Assembly (NCBI RefSeq): GCF_024259515.1
Contig: NZ_JANBWE010000007.1
Location: 1-64,000, forward strand
Length of the DNA stretch: 64,000 nt
Direction of reading: 5' to 3'
DNA from: Salirhabdus salicampi
Lineage (GTDB): Bacteria; Bacillota; Bacilli; Bacillales; Alkalibacillaceae
How positions within the stretch are numbered: the first letter of the stretch is position 1; each line of letters begins with the position of its first letter. Shown here piece after piece: positions 1 to 8,281 of the stretch. The notes under the pieces are model-generated. The model made no database searches. It had not been told where the DNA came from and saw only the letters and a list, made by a program, of their open reading frames with translations. A program made the translations under genes and the position numbers.

Positions 1-43
1 GCCGCCAGCGTTCGTCCTGAGCCAGGATCAAACTCTCCATAAA
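1..43 (-). rRNA. 16S rRNA, 5' end (partial)
   Basis: The reverse complement reads the universal 5' segment of bacterial 16S rRNA (GGAGAGTTTGATCCTGGCTC followed by AGGACGAACGCTGGCGGC). The mature 5' end is placed about seven bases before AGAGTTTG by analogy with known 16S genes. The rest of the gene lies to the left of the window. It is the last gene seen in the tRNA-rRNA transcription unit. Confidence 0.97.
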
Positions 44-101
44 AGTTGGAAAACTTGGTCTCTAGCTAAATAATAAAAAATCGAAATTGACATTACTGGT
101 C

Positions 102-122
102 GTTTTGTTCAGTTTTCAAGGT
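102..122 (-). other. pre-16S rRNA leader motif
   Basis: The minus strand carries ACCTTGAAAACTGAACAAAA between tRNA-Ile and 16S. Very similar sequence lies upstream of 16S in Bacillus rrn operons, where leader and trailer pair for RNase III processing. The role is inferred from that resemblance. Confidence 0.6.
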
Positions 123-151
123 TCGAATGTTTTAGGGCATGATAATAATCA

Positions 152-228
<77 letters not shown>

Positions 229-233
229 CTAAA

Positions 234-307
234 TGGAGCGGGTGATGGGAATCGAACCCACGACATCAGCTTGGAAGGCTGAGGTTTTACCACTAAACTA
301 CACCCGC
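234..307 (-). tRNA. tRNA-Gly (TCC)
   Basis: 74-nt cloverleaf beginning GCGGGTG, with anticodon TCC in the loop CTTCCAA and an encoded CCA. Confidence 0.97.
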
Positions 308-319
308 ATATTATATCAA

Positions 320-396
320 TGGTCGGGAAGACAGGATTTGAACCTGCGACCCCTTGGTCCCAAACCAAGTGCTCTGCCAAGCTGAGCTACTTCCCG
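320..396 (-). tRNA. tRNA-Pro (TGG)
   Basis: 77-nt cloverleaf beginning CGGGAAG, with anticodon TGG and an encoded CCA. Confidence 0.97.
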
Positions 397-432
397 TTTT
401 CTAGATAACCATTAGGTTTTCTAGTAAACAGA

Positions 433-509
433 TGGCGCGCCCGAGAGGAGTCGAACCCCTAACCTTTTGATCCGTAGTCAAACGCTCTATCCAATTGAGC
501 TACGGGCGC
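433..509 (-). tRNA. tRNA-Arg (ACG)
   Basis: 77-nt cloverleaf beginning GCGCCCG, with anticodon ACG and an encoded CCA. It directly follows the internal promoter at 546-574. Confidence 0.97.
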
Positions 510-545
510 TTTTCTTTGATGTCTTGTTTTTTAGCGACAAGATAT

Positions 546-574
546 ATCATATCATGGCCAACATTTCATGTCAA
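546..574 (-). promoter_or_regulatory. internal sigma-A promoter of the tRNA-rrn unit
   Basis: On the minus strand, TTGACA (569-574) and TATGAT (546-551) are separated by exactly 17 bases. It lies in the widest gap of the tRNA cluster, between tRNA-Leu(GAG) and tRNA-Arg, and would drive Arg, Pro, Gly, Ile and 16S independently of the upstream promoter. Confidence 0.85.
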
Positions 575-595
575 CACTTTTTTAGAAGTTTTTCA

Positions 596-679
<84 letters not shown>

Positions 680-741
680 ATTTAATAGAAGAAACAGCAT
701 TTTGAAAAAAATAAATTGCCGTGTATTCACAGCAATCTTAA

Positions 742-823
742 TGCGGGTGGAGGGAGTCGAACCCCCACGTCGAAAGACACTAGATCCTAAGTCTAGCGCG
801 TCTGCCAATTCCGCCACACCCGC
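742..823 (-). tRNA. tRNA-Leu (TAG)
   Basis: 82-nt class II tRNA with acceptor GCGGGTG/CACCCGC and anticodon TAG in loop CTTAGGA. The discriminator A is followed by TT, so CCA is not encoded. Confidence 0.95.
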
Positions 824-833
824 TAAAGTGTGA

Positions 834-906
834 TGAGCCATGGAGGATTCGAACCTCCGACCCTCTGATTAAAAGTCAGATGCTCTACCGACTGAGCTAA
901 TGGCTC
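834..906 (-). tRNA. tRNA-Lys (TTT)
   Basis: 73-nt body with acceptor GAGCCAT/ATGGCTC and anticodon TTT. The discriminator A is followed by TCA rather than CCA, so the tail is not genome-encoded in correct form. Confidence 0.95.
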
Positions 907-914
907 ATATAAAA

Positions 915-989
915 TGGCTGGGCCAGCTGGATTCGAACCAGCGCATCACGGGACCAAAACCCGTTGCCTTACCGCTTGGCTATGGCCCA
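915..989 (-). tRNA. tRNA-Gln (TTG)
   Basis: 75-nt cloverleaf beginning TGGGCCA, with anticodon TTG and an encoded CCA. Confidence 0.97.
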
Positions 990-998
990 ACAATAAAA

Positions 999-1075
999 TG
1001 GCGGTCCGGACGGGACTCGAACCCGCGACCTCCTGCGTGACAGGCAGGCATTCTAACCAACTGAACTACCGGACC
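999..1075 (-). tRNA. tRNA-Asp (GTC)
   Basis: 77-nt cloverleaf beginning GGTCCGG, with anticodon GTC in loop CTGTCAC and an encoded CCA. Confidence 0.97.
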
Positions 1076-1124
1076 TAAAAAGGGACTTTCTATTATTTAA
1101 TTAAATAGTAGAAAACATAAAAAA

Positions 1125-1196
1125 TGACCCGTACGGGATTCGAACCCGTGTTACCGCCGTGAAAGGGCGGTGTCTTAACCACTTGACCAACGGGCC
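1125..1196 (-). tRNA. tRNA-Glu (TTC)
   Basis: 72-nt body beginning GGCCCGT, with anticodon TTC. The discriminator A is followed by TTT, so CCA is not encoded. A near-palindrome built on TTTCTATTATTTAATTAAA lies just downstream (about 1087-1114) and may be an RNA-processing hairpin. Confidence 0.95.
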
Positions 1197-1206
1197 ATTG
1201 TAAAAA

Positions 1207-1297
1207 TGGCGGAGAAGGAGGGATTTGAACCCTCGCGCCGCTCACGCGACCTACACCCTTAGCAGGGGCGCCCCTTCAGCCACTTGGGTACTTCTCC
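1207..1297 (-). tRNA. tRNA-Ser (GCT)
   Basis: 91-nt class II tRNA with a long variable arm, acceptor GGAGAAG/CTTCTCC, anticodon GCT and an encoded CCA. Confidence 0.97.
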
Positions 1298-1300
1298 ATA

Positions 1301-1375
1301 TGGCTCCACCGGCAGGATTCGAACCTGCGACCAATCGGTTAACAGCCGATTGCTCTACCACTGAGCTACGGTGGA
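1301..1375 (-). tRNA. tRNA-Asn (GTT)
   Basis: 75-nt cloverleaf beginning TCCACCG, with anticodon GTT and an encoded CCA. It is the first gene of the tRNA cluster. Confidence 0.97.
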
Positions 1376-1406
1376 ATATTGTTTAATCAAAACTGCGACG
1401 CTAAAC

Positions 1407-1435
1407 ATAATACAACATTGTGAAGCTGATGTCAA
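1407..1435 (-). promoter_or_regulatory. sigma-A promoter of the tRNA cluster
   Basis: On the minus strand, TTGACA (1430-1435) and TATTAT (1407-1412) have a 17-base spacer. It lies about 30 bases ahead of tRNA-Asn and is the main promoter for the twelve tRNAs and 16S. Confidence 0.9.
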
Positions 1436-1523
1436 ATCTTTTTTTGAAAGTTTTTGTTGATATGTTTATTTCGTCATCGGCTTATATAATTTAACATGAT
1501 AGTACATTTTCGTCAACATTTTT

Positions 1524-1967
1524 TTATACCTTTTTTAATCTTCCTTTACATTTCCCGCATCCATACCTTCTTGTATTTACTTGACGCTTCCTACTATATA
1601 TATGGCCACAAGAGATACATTGGTATCGAAGAGTATCGTTTTTCTTCATGGATGGTAGTGGACGACAAAATCTTGGTGAGTTCGTTTTCCGTAAGAGCTC
1701 CTTAAATTCCGGATCGCGGTGCTGATATCCTTTACCTTCCACGTGCAAGTGGTAGTGACAAAGTTCATGCTTGATGATCCCAATTACTTCGTCCATTCCG
1801 ATTTCCTCTAAATATTTCGGGTTAATTTCTATTGTTCTTTCCTTCGGTATATAGCGCCCACCAGTCGTCCTCAATCGGCCATTAAAACGCGCATTGTCTG
1901 GAAATGGCTTCTCAAAATCTTGCAGGGAAACTGTTTTGACGAGCTGTAACAATTGTTCATTAGTCAT
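1524..1967 (-). CDS. SprT-family zinc protein (YdcK-like)
   Basis: A 147-residue protein of the SprT-like family, predicted to be a zinc metallopeptidase-fold protein. The HELCH motif (about residues 67-71) gives the HExxH zinc site. A C-terminal zinc ribbon is formed by CISC and CGKC pairs. The start is set at the ATG at 1967 because GGAG (1974-1977) sits six bases upstream; an in-frame ATG five codons earlier has no ribosome site. B. subtilis has the same gene (ydcK) between cmpA and a tRNA cluster, matching this order. The substrate is unknown; SprT/Spartan relatives act on DNA-protein crosslinks, but that role is not shown for the bacterial small form. Confidence 0.9.
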   Translation of the reverse strand: MTNEQLLQLVKTVSLQDFEKPFPDNARFNGRLRTTGGRYIPKERTIEINPKYLEEIGMDEVIGIIKHELCHYHLHVEGKGYQHRDPEFKELLRKTNSPRFCRPLPSMKKNDTLRYQCISCGHIYSRKRQVNTRRYGCGKCKGRLKKV

Positions 1968-2109
1968 ATTTTTCTCCATCATAAAATACGTTATTTATTA
2001 ACCATTTTATAAATCAATCCTGTTAAAAACAAGTATTTTATGTATGGACGCACTATTTTATCCTTTCCAAATGATGTGCTATTTAAAAGGTTAAATACAG
2101 GTAAACATA

Positions 2110-2135
2110 TAAAAAACTCCCCAACTAAGGGGAGT
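2110..2135 (-). terminator. intrinsic terminator, minus strand
   Basis: On the minus strand ACTCCCC and GGGGAGT form a 7-bp stem with a 6-base loop, followed by TTTTTT. The plus strand has no U-tract here. The only upstream minus-strand gene is tex, whose transcript would reach this point after crossing the whole of cmpA in antisense. Confidence 0.7.
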
Positions 2136-2201
2136 AAAAGAACCTTTTTCATTTCCCGACATAAAATTAAAGTAAGTCAGAGAAAGATCTGGAGGGATTT
2201 T

Positions 2202-2324
2202 ATGCCTCGTTGGTTAAAACGGCAAATTCAAATGGCTTTTCGATCCAAAAACTTATATCAAATTAGATTATTAAATCAATGTTGGTTCTTTTATCAAGAG
2301 CGGATCCCTAAAAATTCATCATGA
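2202..2324 (+). CDS. cmpA: cortex morphogenetic protein CmpA
   Basis: A 40-residue protein beginning MPRWLKRQIQ with the conserved core YQIRLLNQCWFFY. This matches the small sporulation protein CmpA, which in B. subtilis acts with ClpXP to quality-control spore envelope assembly by triggering SpoIVA degradation. The start at 2202 follows GGAGGG at 2191-2196; a longer reading frame from 2040 has no family similarity before this Met. The last 6 bases overlap the convergent tex gene. Expression is expected in the mother cell, but I could not identify a clean sigma-E promoter. Confidence 0.9.
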   Translation: MPRWLKRQIQMAFRSKNLYQIRLLNQCWFFYQERIPKNSS

Positions 2325-4496
2325 TGAACTACCTGGTTGAATCATCGTCAGTGCGATTCGCTCTCTTTTCACATCAACATCATCGACCCAGACTGTCACA
2401 ATATCACCTACAGCAACTATGTCCAGCGGATGTTTTACATATTGATTAGACAACTTGGAAATATGGACAAGGCCATCTTGTTTTACGCCAATATCTACGA
2501 AGGCACCAAAGTCTACAACATTTCTCACAGTTCCTTGTAATTCCATTCCCTGCTGTAAATCTTCCATTGTTAAAACATCTTGCTTTAATAATGGTTTTGC
2601 TAATTCATCACGTGGATCCCGTTCTGGCTTTTCTAATGCTTCGACAATGTCTTTTAATGTAGGAATACCTACTTCAAATTCGTTCGCCAATTGTTCGACA
2701 TTAATCCCTTTGAGCGCTTGAGTTAACGTACTTTCACCTAATTGTTTTGTCGTAAATCCTAATGCTTTCAGAAGGGCTTTCGTCTGTTTATAGCTTTCCG
2801 GATGGATTGGAGTTCGGTCTAACGGTTCTTTTCCATCTAAAATGCGAAGAAAACCAATAGCTTGTTCGTAAGTTTTTGCACCCAATCTCGGGACGTCCTT
2901 CAATTGAGATCGATTTTCAAATTTCCCGTTCTCATTTCGATACTTTACGATGTTTTGCGCAACTGTTTTATTAAGTCCTGATACGTATTGAAGCAAAGAA
3001 GTGGAGGCGGTGTTTACATTTACACCTACTTGGTTAACGGCTGTTTCTACAACAAACGTTAATGATTCACTTAACCTCTTCTGACTAACATCGTGCTGGT
3101 ATTGTCCTACCCCTATAGACTTTGGGTCTATTTTTACTAATTCACTTAAAGGGTCTTGGACTCTTCTCGCAATGGAAACAGCGCTTCTTTCTTCTACTTG
3201 TAAATCCGGAAATTCTTCCCGGGCTAGTTTCGAAGCAGAATACACACTGGCTCCTGCCTCATTAACAATTAAATAAGCTACATCTAATTTGTGATTCTGA
3301 ATTAACTCGGCGATAAATTGCTCTGTTTCCCTTGATGCTGTCCCATTTCCAATAGCTATAAGTTCAACGGAATATCGCTGAATGTATTCTAGCACCTGCT
3401 TCTCAGCTGCAGCTTTGTCATTCTTTGGCGGCGTTGGATAAATTACGTTTATAGCTTGTACTTTCCCTGTTTCGTCAACAACCGCTAATTTACAACCTGT
3501 TCGGTATGCCGGATCGACACCAAGTAACATCTTCCCTTTCAACGGTGGCTGTAACAGCAAATTGCGTAAGTTTTTTGAAAAGACATTTATGGCTTGTTCC
3601 TCAGCGCTCTCTGTTAATACATTTCGAATTTCTCGTTCTATTGACGGTTCGATTAAACGTTTATAACCGTCCTCAATAGCTTGTATGAGTATGTTTTCCT
3701 CTTCAGTTGAAGGGCTTTTTATAATTTCTCGTTTTAAATAGTTCGTTACGTCATCAGACGGAGGATTTACCGAAACCTTTAAGACATCATCTTTTTCGCC
3801 CCGATTCAAGGCTAAAACACGGTGAGCAACAACTTTTTTAACAGGCTCTTCATAGTCATAATACATTTCGTAAATGCCTTTTTCATCCTGCTCAACGTCC
3901 TTACCTTTCGACTGTATCGTTCCATTATTAAAGGTCATATCTCGGATGTTTTCCCGATATGTCGGATCATCAGAAACCCACTCGGCAATAATGTCATTTA
4001 CACCTGTCAATACCTCTTCAATTGTTGTCAGTTCATGTTCCTCAGATAAAAACTCTTCTGCTTTACGGGAAATATCCTGTTGACTTTGTTCCCAAACAAG
4101 TTGAGCCAATGGTTCCAAACCTTTTTCCTTAGCAATCGTAGCTCTTGTCCTTCTTTTTTGTTTATAAGGACGATATAAGTCTTCAACTCTTTGCAGCTTT
4201 TCCGCCTTTACAATTTCCCCCTGCAATTCGTCGGTAAGCTTTCCCTGTTCATCTATTAAGCGAATTACTTCTTCTTTTCTTTTGCTTAGTTGCACGCCGT
4301 ATTCATATGTATCTTCAATTTGCTTTATTTGCACTTCATCTAAACCACCCGTTTGTTCTTTTCGGTAGCGGGCGATGAAAGGGACTGTATTCCCTTCCTG
4401 CAACAAATGAATTACTTGTTTCACTATGTTCGGCTTCATGTTTGTTTCTTTACTTACAGATTGGATGATTTGTTGTTCGAAATTTGATTCAGCCAA
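2319..4496 (-). CDS. tex: Tex-family transcription accessory protein
   Basis: A 725-residue Tex protein (YdcI in B. subtilis), a cytoplasmic nucleic-acid-binding factor related to eukaryotic Spt6. The order is an N-terminal helical region, a YqgF/RNase H-like domain (about 325-450, GVDPAYRTGCK), helix-hairpin-helix segments (about 490-560, VGVNVNTAS and DVPRLGAKTYEQAIGFLRI) and a C-terminal S1 RNA-binding domain (about 650-720, GTVRNVVDFGAFVDIG). Length is normal. It lies downstream of rsbX, as in B. subtilis. Its 3' end overlaps cmpA by 6 bases on the opposite strand and the nearest good minus-strand terminator is at 2110-2135. Confidence 0.97.
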   Translation of the reverse strand: MAESNFEQQIIQSVSKETNMKPNIVKQVIHLLQEGNTVPFIARYRKEQTGGLDEVQIKQIEDTYEYGVQLSKRKEEVIRLIDEQGKLTDELQGEIVKAEKLQRVEDLYRPYKQKRRTRATIAKEKGLEPLAQLVWEQSQQDISRKAEEFLSEEHELTTIEEVLTGVNDIIAEWVSDDPTYRENIRDMTFNNGTIQSKGKDVEQDEKGIYEMYYDYEEPVKKVVAHRVLALNRGEKDDVLKVSVNPPSDDVTNYLKREIIKSPSTEEENILIQAIEDGYKRLIEPSIEREIRNVLTESAEEQAINVFSKNLRNLLLQPPLKGKMLLGVDPAYRTGCKLAVVDETGKVQAINVIYPTPPKNDKAAAEKQVLEYIQRYSVELIAIGNGTASRETEQFIAELIQNHKLDVAYLIVNEAGASVYSASKLAREEFPDLQVEERSAVSIARRVQDPLSELVKIDPKSIGVGQYQHDVSQKRLSESLTFVVETAVNQVGVNVNTASTSLLQYVSGLNKTVAQNIVKYRNENGKFENRSQLKDVPRLGAKTYEQAIGFLRILDGKEPLDRTPIHPESYKQTKALLKALGFTTKQLGESTLTQALKGINVEQLANEFEVGIPTLKDIVEALEKPERDPRDELAKPLLKQDVLTMEDLQQGMELQGTVRNVVDFGAFVDIGVKQDGLVHISKLSNQYVKHPLDIVAVGDIVTVWVDDVDVKRERIALTMIQPGSSS

Positions 4497-4613
4497 ATCT
4501 ACTCCTCCTCATTCTTTCAATCAGTTAACGTAACCTTTATTTTAACATAACGGCAAAAAGAGCACGCCATTCGCAATAAAAAAGGACTCCTTTTATCCAG
4601 AAGCCCTCACATG

Positions 4614-5216
4614 TTACGCCCTATAATATTTCATCCCAATTAACGTAGCATCGTCTTGTATATCAGATTCTCCCCGATGTGCATATCGTTTTACAACCGA
4701 TGAAATCGTATCATTTTCATCAACATTGTTTAACAAATGTCTCTCATTTACTCCATCTGAAAACATAAAAATTTTATCTTCTTCAGTAAGTGATTCTTTT
4801 ACGACATTACATTTCCGGTTATTACCTGATAAATACCCTGCTGTCGGAATATGCTTTCTTCTCTTTCCGTTGGGCCCCATTACTACAATGCCCACGTTTC
4901 CAACTGACGTGAAAGCATAAGTACTATCTTCATAATCAACCTTTAAGAGCCCCAATACAACTCCTCTTTTATCGGTTAACGCCTCATTACATTTTTCGAC
5001 TATTGTATTTATTGAGTGATGATAACAACGCTCTACTACTTCTATGACGGCTTGTGAGGATTCCTTAGCTAAACGACCACTTCCTAGACCATCTGCGAGG
5101 ACACATACAAACTCACTATCTTGCTCCTTGTAATAGTAACTATCTCCACAACAAGCGTTTCCCGCTTTTGGTTTCTGAAAAACCGATACTTCCATATAGC
5201 CTTCCATTGTCCTCAA
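4614..5216 (-). CDS. rsbX: sigma-B negative feedback phosphatase RsbX
   Basis: A 200-residue PP2C-type phosphatase. Motifs are CGDS, ADGLGSG and FMFSDGVNE. RsbX removes phosphate from the stressosome proteins RsbS and RsbR and so resets the sigma-B pathway. The chosen TTG start (5216) overlaps the sigB stop as TTGA and is preceded by GGAGG seven bases upstream, which indicates translational coupling. In-frame ATG codons at residues 4 and 8 are alternatives; the family usually begins near the latter. It is the last gene of the sigB operon. Confidence 0.95.
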   Translation of the reverse strand: MRTMEGYMEVSVFQKPKAGNACCGDSYYYKEQDSEFVCVLADGLGSGRLAKESSQAVIEVVERCYHHSINTIVEKCNEALTDKRGVVLGLLKVDYEDSTYAFTSVGNVGIVVMGPNGKRRKHIPTAGYLSGNNRKCNVVKESLTEEDKIFMFSDGVNERHLLNNVDENDTISSVVKRYAHRGESDIQDDATLIGMKYYRA

Positions 5217-6010
5217 AATAAAACCTCCGTGTTATCTGTTTGAAGTGCTTCTCGAAGCTTGCGTAAGGCTCTACGTTGTAAACGTGATACATGCATCTGT
5301 GAAATACCGAGCTGCTCCCCTGTATCTTTTTGGCTTTTATTATCATAATAAATGCAGCGTAAAATTTGTTGCTCTCTTTCCGATAACATTGGCAAAAGTT
5401 TATCTAACATTAATTTATAATCCACTTGCTCATAACCGTTCTCCAATGACCCGACAAGGTCAAGTAACGTCACTGTACTTCCATCTGAATCCGCTTCAAT
5501 ACTGCGGTCAACAGAAAGAGCTTGATAACTTTTGCCCATTTCCATTGTCTCCAATATTTCCTCTTCTGAAACACATAAATATTCCGCAATTTCTTTGACA
5601 GATGGGGAATGTTGTAAAGATGAAGTTAATTCTTCAACAGCCTTTTTAATTTTAGGTCCGAGTTCTTTAATACGACGGGGGACATGAACACTCCATGTTT
5701 TATCTCGAATAAATCGTTTCATTTCACCAATAATTGTGGGGACAGCAAAAGATTCAAAGGATTTATCGAATGAAGCATCGTAACGCTTTACTGCAGCAAT
5801 TAAACCAAGCATGCCGACTTGAATTAAATCTTCTAAAATCGCCGTGTTTTTCGCATATTTACTTGCGATAGATTTAACTAAATCTTCATACTTGGAAACA
5901 ATTTTCTCTTGAATCCTTTCATCATATGGATGTTTTTGTAAGTGCTTAATCCACTTATAAACTTCATCCTCATAATTACTGTTACTGGGTGGTCGAGATT
6001 TGGTCGCCAT
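5213..6010 (-). CDS. sigB: general stress sigma factor SigB
   Basis: A 265-residue group 3 sigma factor of the SigB/SigF type. Region 2 contains DLIQVGMLGLIAAVKRYD for core binding and -10 recognition. Region 4 near the C terminus carries a helix-turn-helix (DTGEQLGISQMHVSRLQRRA). It directs the general stress regulon when freed from RsbW. The start overlaps rsbW by 29 bases and follows GAGGTGGGG. A sigma-B promoter at 6836-6861 ahead of rsbV gives positive autoregulation. Confidence 0.98.
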   Translation of the reverse strand: MATKSRPPSNSNYEDEVYKWIKHLQKHPYDERIQEKIVSKYEDLVKSIASKYAKNTAILEDLIQVGMLGLIAAVKRYDASFDKSFESFAVPTIIGEMKRFIRDKTWSVHVPRRIKELGPKIKKAVEELTSSLQHSPSVKEIAEYLCVSEEEILETMEMGKSYQALSVDRSIEADSDGSTVTLLDLVGSLENGYEQVDYKLMLDKLLPMLSEREQQILRCIYYDNKSQKDTGEQLGISQMHVSRLQRRALRKLREALQTDNTEVLF

Positions 6011-6461
6011 TTTGCCCCACCTCGTTTTTATGCAGGTATTTTGTCATAACAACAATGACACCGTTACTATTATTAATCTCTACTTTATCCATGAGGGCAT
6101 CAATTAAAAAAAGACCAAAACCACCTTCGCGTAGTTCTTCAACCGCCTCACCATTGGAGTAAGGTCCAATCTCTTCCTTGATCTTCTTAAGGTTAAAGCT
6201 ATCTCCGCGATCAGCAACCATTACCTCTAGCCTGTTTACATATAAGCCGTAGCCAATTGTAATTTCGCCTTGCTCTCCTTCATCATAGGCATGTTGTACA
6301 GCATTGGTGATTGCCTCTGAAACGGCAACTTTTAAGTCTTCGATGTCATCGTAGGAGAATCCTACTCGATGCGCTATACCTGAAGTAGTCAAACGAGCCA
6401 CACCTACATACTCTGGCTTAGCAGGTATTTTCATTTCCACAAAATCAAACGGCTCCTTCAT
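5982..6461 (-). CDS. rsbW: anti-sigma-B factor / serine kinase RsbW
   Basis: A 159-residue GHKL-fold serine kinase that binds and inhibits SigB and phosphorylates the antagonist RsbV. ATP-binding motifs are visible: the N-box (SEAITNAVQHAY), the G1 region (VADRGDSF) and GGFGLFLI. The start codon overlaps the rsbV stop (TAATG), which favours coupled, near-stoichiometric synthesis. Length is normal. Confidence 0.97.
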   Translation of the reverse strand: MKEPFDFVEMKIPAKPEYVGVARLTTSGIAHRVGFSYDDIEDLKVAVSEAITNAVQHAYDEGEQGEITIGYGLYVNRLEVMVADRGDSFNLKKIKEEIGPYSNGEAVEELREGGFGLFLIDALMDKVEINNSNGVIVVMTKYLHKNEVGQNGDQISTTQ

Positions 6462-6790
6462 TACTTTCCACCTCGGTTAAAATTTTCAATGCGTATAACC
6501 TCTTTCAAGCCCGTAATATCAAACAATCTATAAACTCGTTCTTGTAAATTTGTTAAAGCTAAATGTGAATCATGTTCTTTTGTGGATTTTAAAGCACTAA
6601 TAAACACACCCAGGCCCGTACTATCCATATAAGTGACTTTAGCTAAATCAACTTTAATATTAGCTCCTTCTTTTCTTGTTAGTGGAATAATGGCCTCTTT
6701 CAATTTCGGTGCAGTGTAAGCATCAACTTCTCCTGACAAATAAATAGTTGATACCTGTTCACTGTTTTCTATATCAATATGTAAATTCAT
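6461..6790 (-). CDS. rsbV: anti-anti-sigma factor RsbV
   Basis: A 109-residue single STAS domain protein. The phosphorylated serine lies in YMDSTGLGVF, the signature of RsbV/SpoIIAA antagonists. Dephosphorylated RsbV captures RsbW and frees SigB. It is the first gene of the sigma-B-driven inner transcription unit rsbV-rsbW-sigB-rsbX. Confidence 0.97.
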   Translation of the reverse strand: MNLHIDIENSEQVSTIYLSGEVDAYTAPKLKEAIIPLTRKEGANIKVDLAKVTYMDSTGLGVFISALKSTKEHDSHLALTNLQERVYRLFDITGLKEVIRIENFNRGGK

Positions 6791-6835
6791 GACCGAAACT
6801 CCCCCTCGACAGTGATATATGTACTAAATATCTCT

Positions 6836-6861
6836 TTACCCTAAAATCCACTCTAGTAAAC
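6836..6861 (-). promoter_or_regulatory. sigma-B promoter ahead of rsbV
   Basis: On the minus strand GTTTAC (6856-6861) and GGGTAA (6836-6841) are separated by 14 bases, close to the sigma-B consensus GTTTAA-N14-GGGTAT. It sits between rsbU and rsbV, the same place as the autoregulatory promoter of B. subtilis. Confidence 0.85.
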
Positions 6862-6869
6862 ATTGTTTT

Positions 6870-7871
6870 TTAATGTTTTCGCCTTACAAGAATGAGCGTA
6901 AAATCATCCTTAAGATCAAAATCTTGAATTTGCTCAAAATGCTTATAAACTTTTTGCACGATTTCTTGTGCAGGAAGGTGTTTAAACTCCTGGATTTTAT
7001 TTAGTACTTCTTTCCGGTCAATAAACTGATCACCACAACGACATTCAGTTACCCCATCTGTTAATAAAATTGCCATATCCCCTTTTTCAAGCTTTACAGA
7101 GTTACTTTCATATTTTGCAGGGGATTTAATCCCTAAGGCAATTCCCTTGGCATTGATTTCTGTAAATTGATTGGTCTCCTGAGAATATAAAAAACCAGGT
7201 TCATGTCCCGCCGAAGAATAATGAAACTTATTGTGATTCGTATCATAAAAGCCGTAAAACATTGTAATAAACATCTCTGAGCTGACATTTTGTTCTACAA
7301 TACGGTTCAAAACGTCCAGAATTTCGCTAGGTTGACTTCTTTGGTCATGTAAGCTGTTTAGTGCATATTTAATCATCGACATACTCAGGGCAGCCGGCAT
7401 ACCTTTTCCTATTATGTCTGCAATCGTAACACTTAAGTTACCATTCCTATCCTTGAGAAATTGATAATAATCACCGTTCATCTGTCTGGAGGGAACAGAA
7501 ATTGCCCCCACTTCTATCCCTTCTACTTCAGGTACTTTTGTATCCATTAATGATTTTTGTAAATTGGCCGCTACTTCGATTTCGGACTTAAGTTCCATTT
7601 GCTTTTCTCTTAGCGCCTGGAATTCTTTATGTGCTACTCCATAGGCAATCATTGTCTCTAATAAGAAATTAAAGGAGAGCATCACATGTTCAGGTAAATT
7701 TGGATATAAACTAGTTAGTGATTCTATATGTATCTGCACAATTTCATCCGGGGAAATGTTGTTTTGCAATGAATCTTTACTAAACCTATCAGCTTTATAT
7801 AGTGCTGATTCATCCTTCGTCGTAATGTATTGTTTTAACAATCTTTTATATTTCTCCAAGTTAAAAGCCAA
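6870..7871 (-). CDS. rsbU: environmental stress phosphatase RsbU
   Basis: A 333-residue PP2C phosphatase that dephosphorylates RsbV-P once RsbT binds it. The N-terminal ~85 residues are the helical RsbT-binding region; the C-terminal ~220 form the catalytic domain with NGDYYQFL, GKGMPAALSM, GHEPGF and LLTDGVTE. The start is uncertain: the TTG at 7871 lies too close to GGGAGG, and a TTG four codons later is 12 bases from it. Length compares well with the B. subtilis protein. Confidence 0.95.
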   Translation of the reverse strand: MAFNLEKYKRLLKQYITTKDESALYKADRFSKDSLQNNISPDEIVQIHIESLTSLYPNLPEHVMLSFNFLLETMIAYGVAHKEFQALREKQMELKSEIEVAANLQKSLMDTKVPEVEGIEVGAISVPSRQMNGDYYQFLKDRNGNLSVTIADIIGKGMPAALSMSMIKYALNSLHDQRSQPSEILDVLNRIVEQNVSSEMFITMFYGFYDTNHNKFHYSSAGHEPGFLYSQETNQFTEINAKGIALGIKSPAKYESNSVKLEKGDMAILLTDGVTECRCGDQFIDRKEVLNKIQEFKHLPAQEIVQKVYKHFEQIQDFDLKDDFTLILVRRKH

Positions 7872-7877
7872 CCTCCC

Positions 7878-8279
7878 TTATCGAAGCCACTTCATGACGA
7901 CAATCTCTGTACCTTTTCCCTCTTCAGAATTAATGTGAAAGTCATCCATTAACCTTTTGATTCCAGGAAGACCTGCACCTAACCCACCCGAAGTTGAGTA
8001 ACCATCTTCCATGGCTTTACCAATTTCCTTAATACCTGGCCCATCGTCTATCGCCGAAATTTTCAATCCAACTGTCCCTTCATTTTCGATTACTTCAAGA
8101 TTGATTTGACCGCTATTTGCATACAAATATATGTTTCTGGCCATTTCCGATATGGCTGTAGCAATCCTCGCCTGGTCAACGGACCCGAAACCGATATCAT
8201 TGGCAAGGTCCCGGCCACTTTGCCTAGCACCAACTATATCCCATTCCTTTTTAATTGTTATACAGGATTTAGAGTTCAT
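7878..8279 (-). CDS. rsbT: stressosome switch kinase RsbT
   Basis: A 133-residue GHKL-type serine/threonine kinase. ATP-site motifs are DDGPGI and GGLGAGLPG. RsbT is held by the RsbR-RsbS stressosome; under stress it phosphorylates both, leaves and activates RsbU. ATG at 8279 follows GGAGG. It begins 3 bases after rsbS ends. Confidence 0.96.
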   Translation of the reverse strand: MNSKSCITIKKEWDIVGARQSGRDLANDIGFGSVDQARIATAISEMARNIYLYANSGQINLEVIENEGTVGLKISAIDDGPGIKEIGKAMEDGYSTSGGLGAGLPGIKRLMDDFHINSEEGKGTEIVVMKWLR

Positions 8280-8281
8280 TA

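Noticed and set aside
2040-2201. 54-residue N-terminal extension of CmpA
   Set aside because: It crosses a minus-strand terminator hairpin, lacks a ribosome site, and the known protein begins at the Met after GGAGGG.
4577-4606. Terminator for rsbX
   Set aside because: AAAAGGAGTCCTTTT is palindromic with a T-run but leaves almost no loop, so it was not called.
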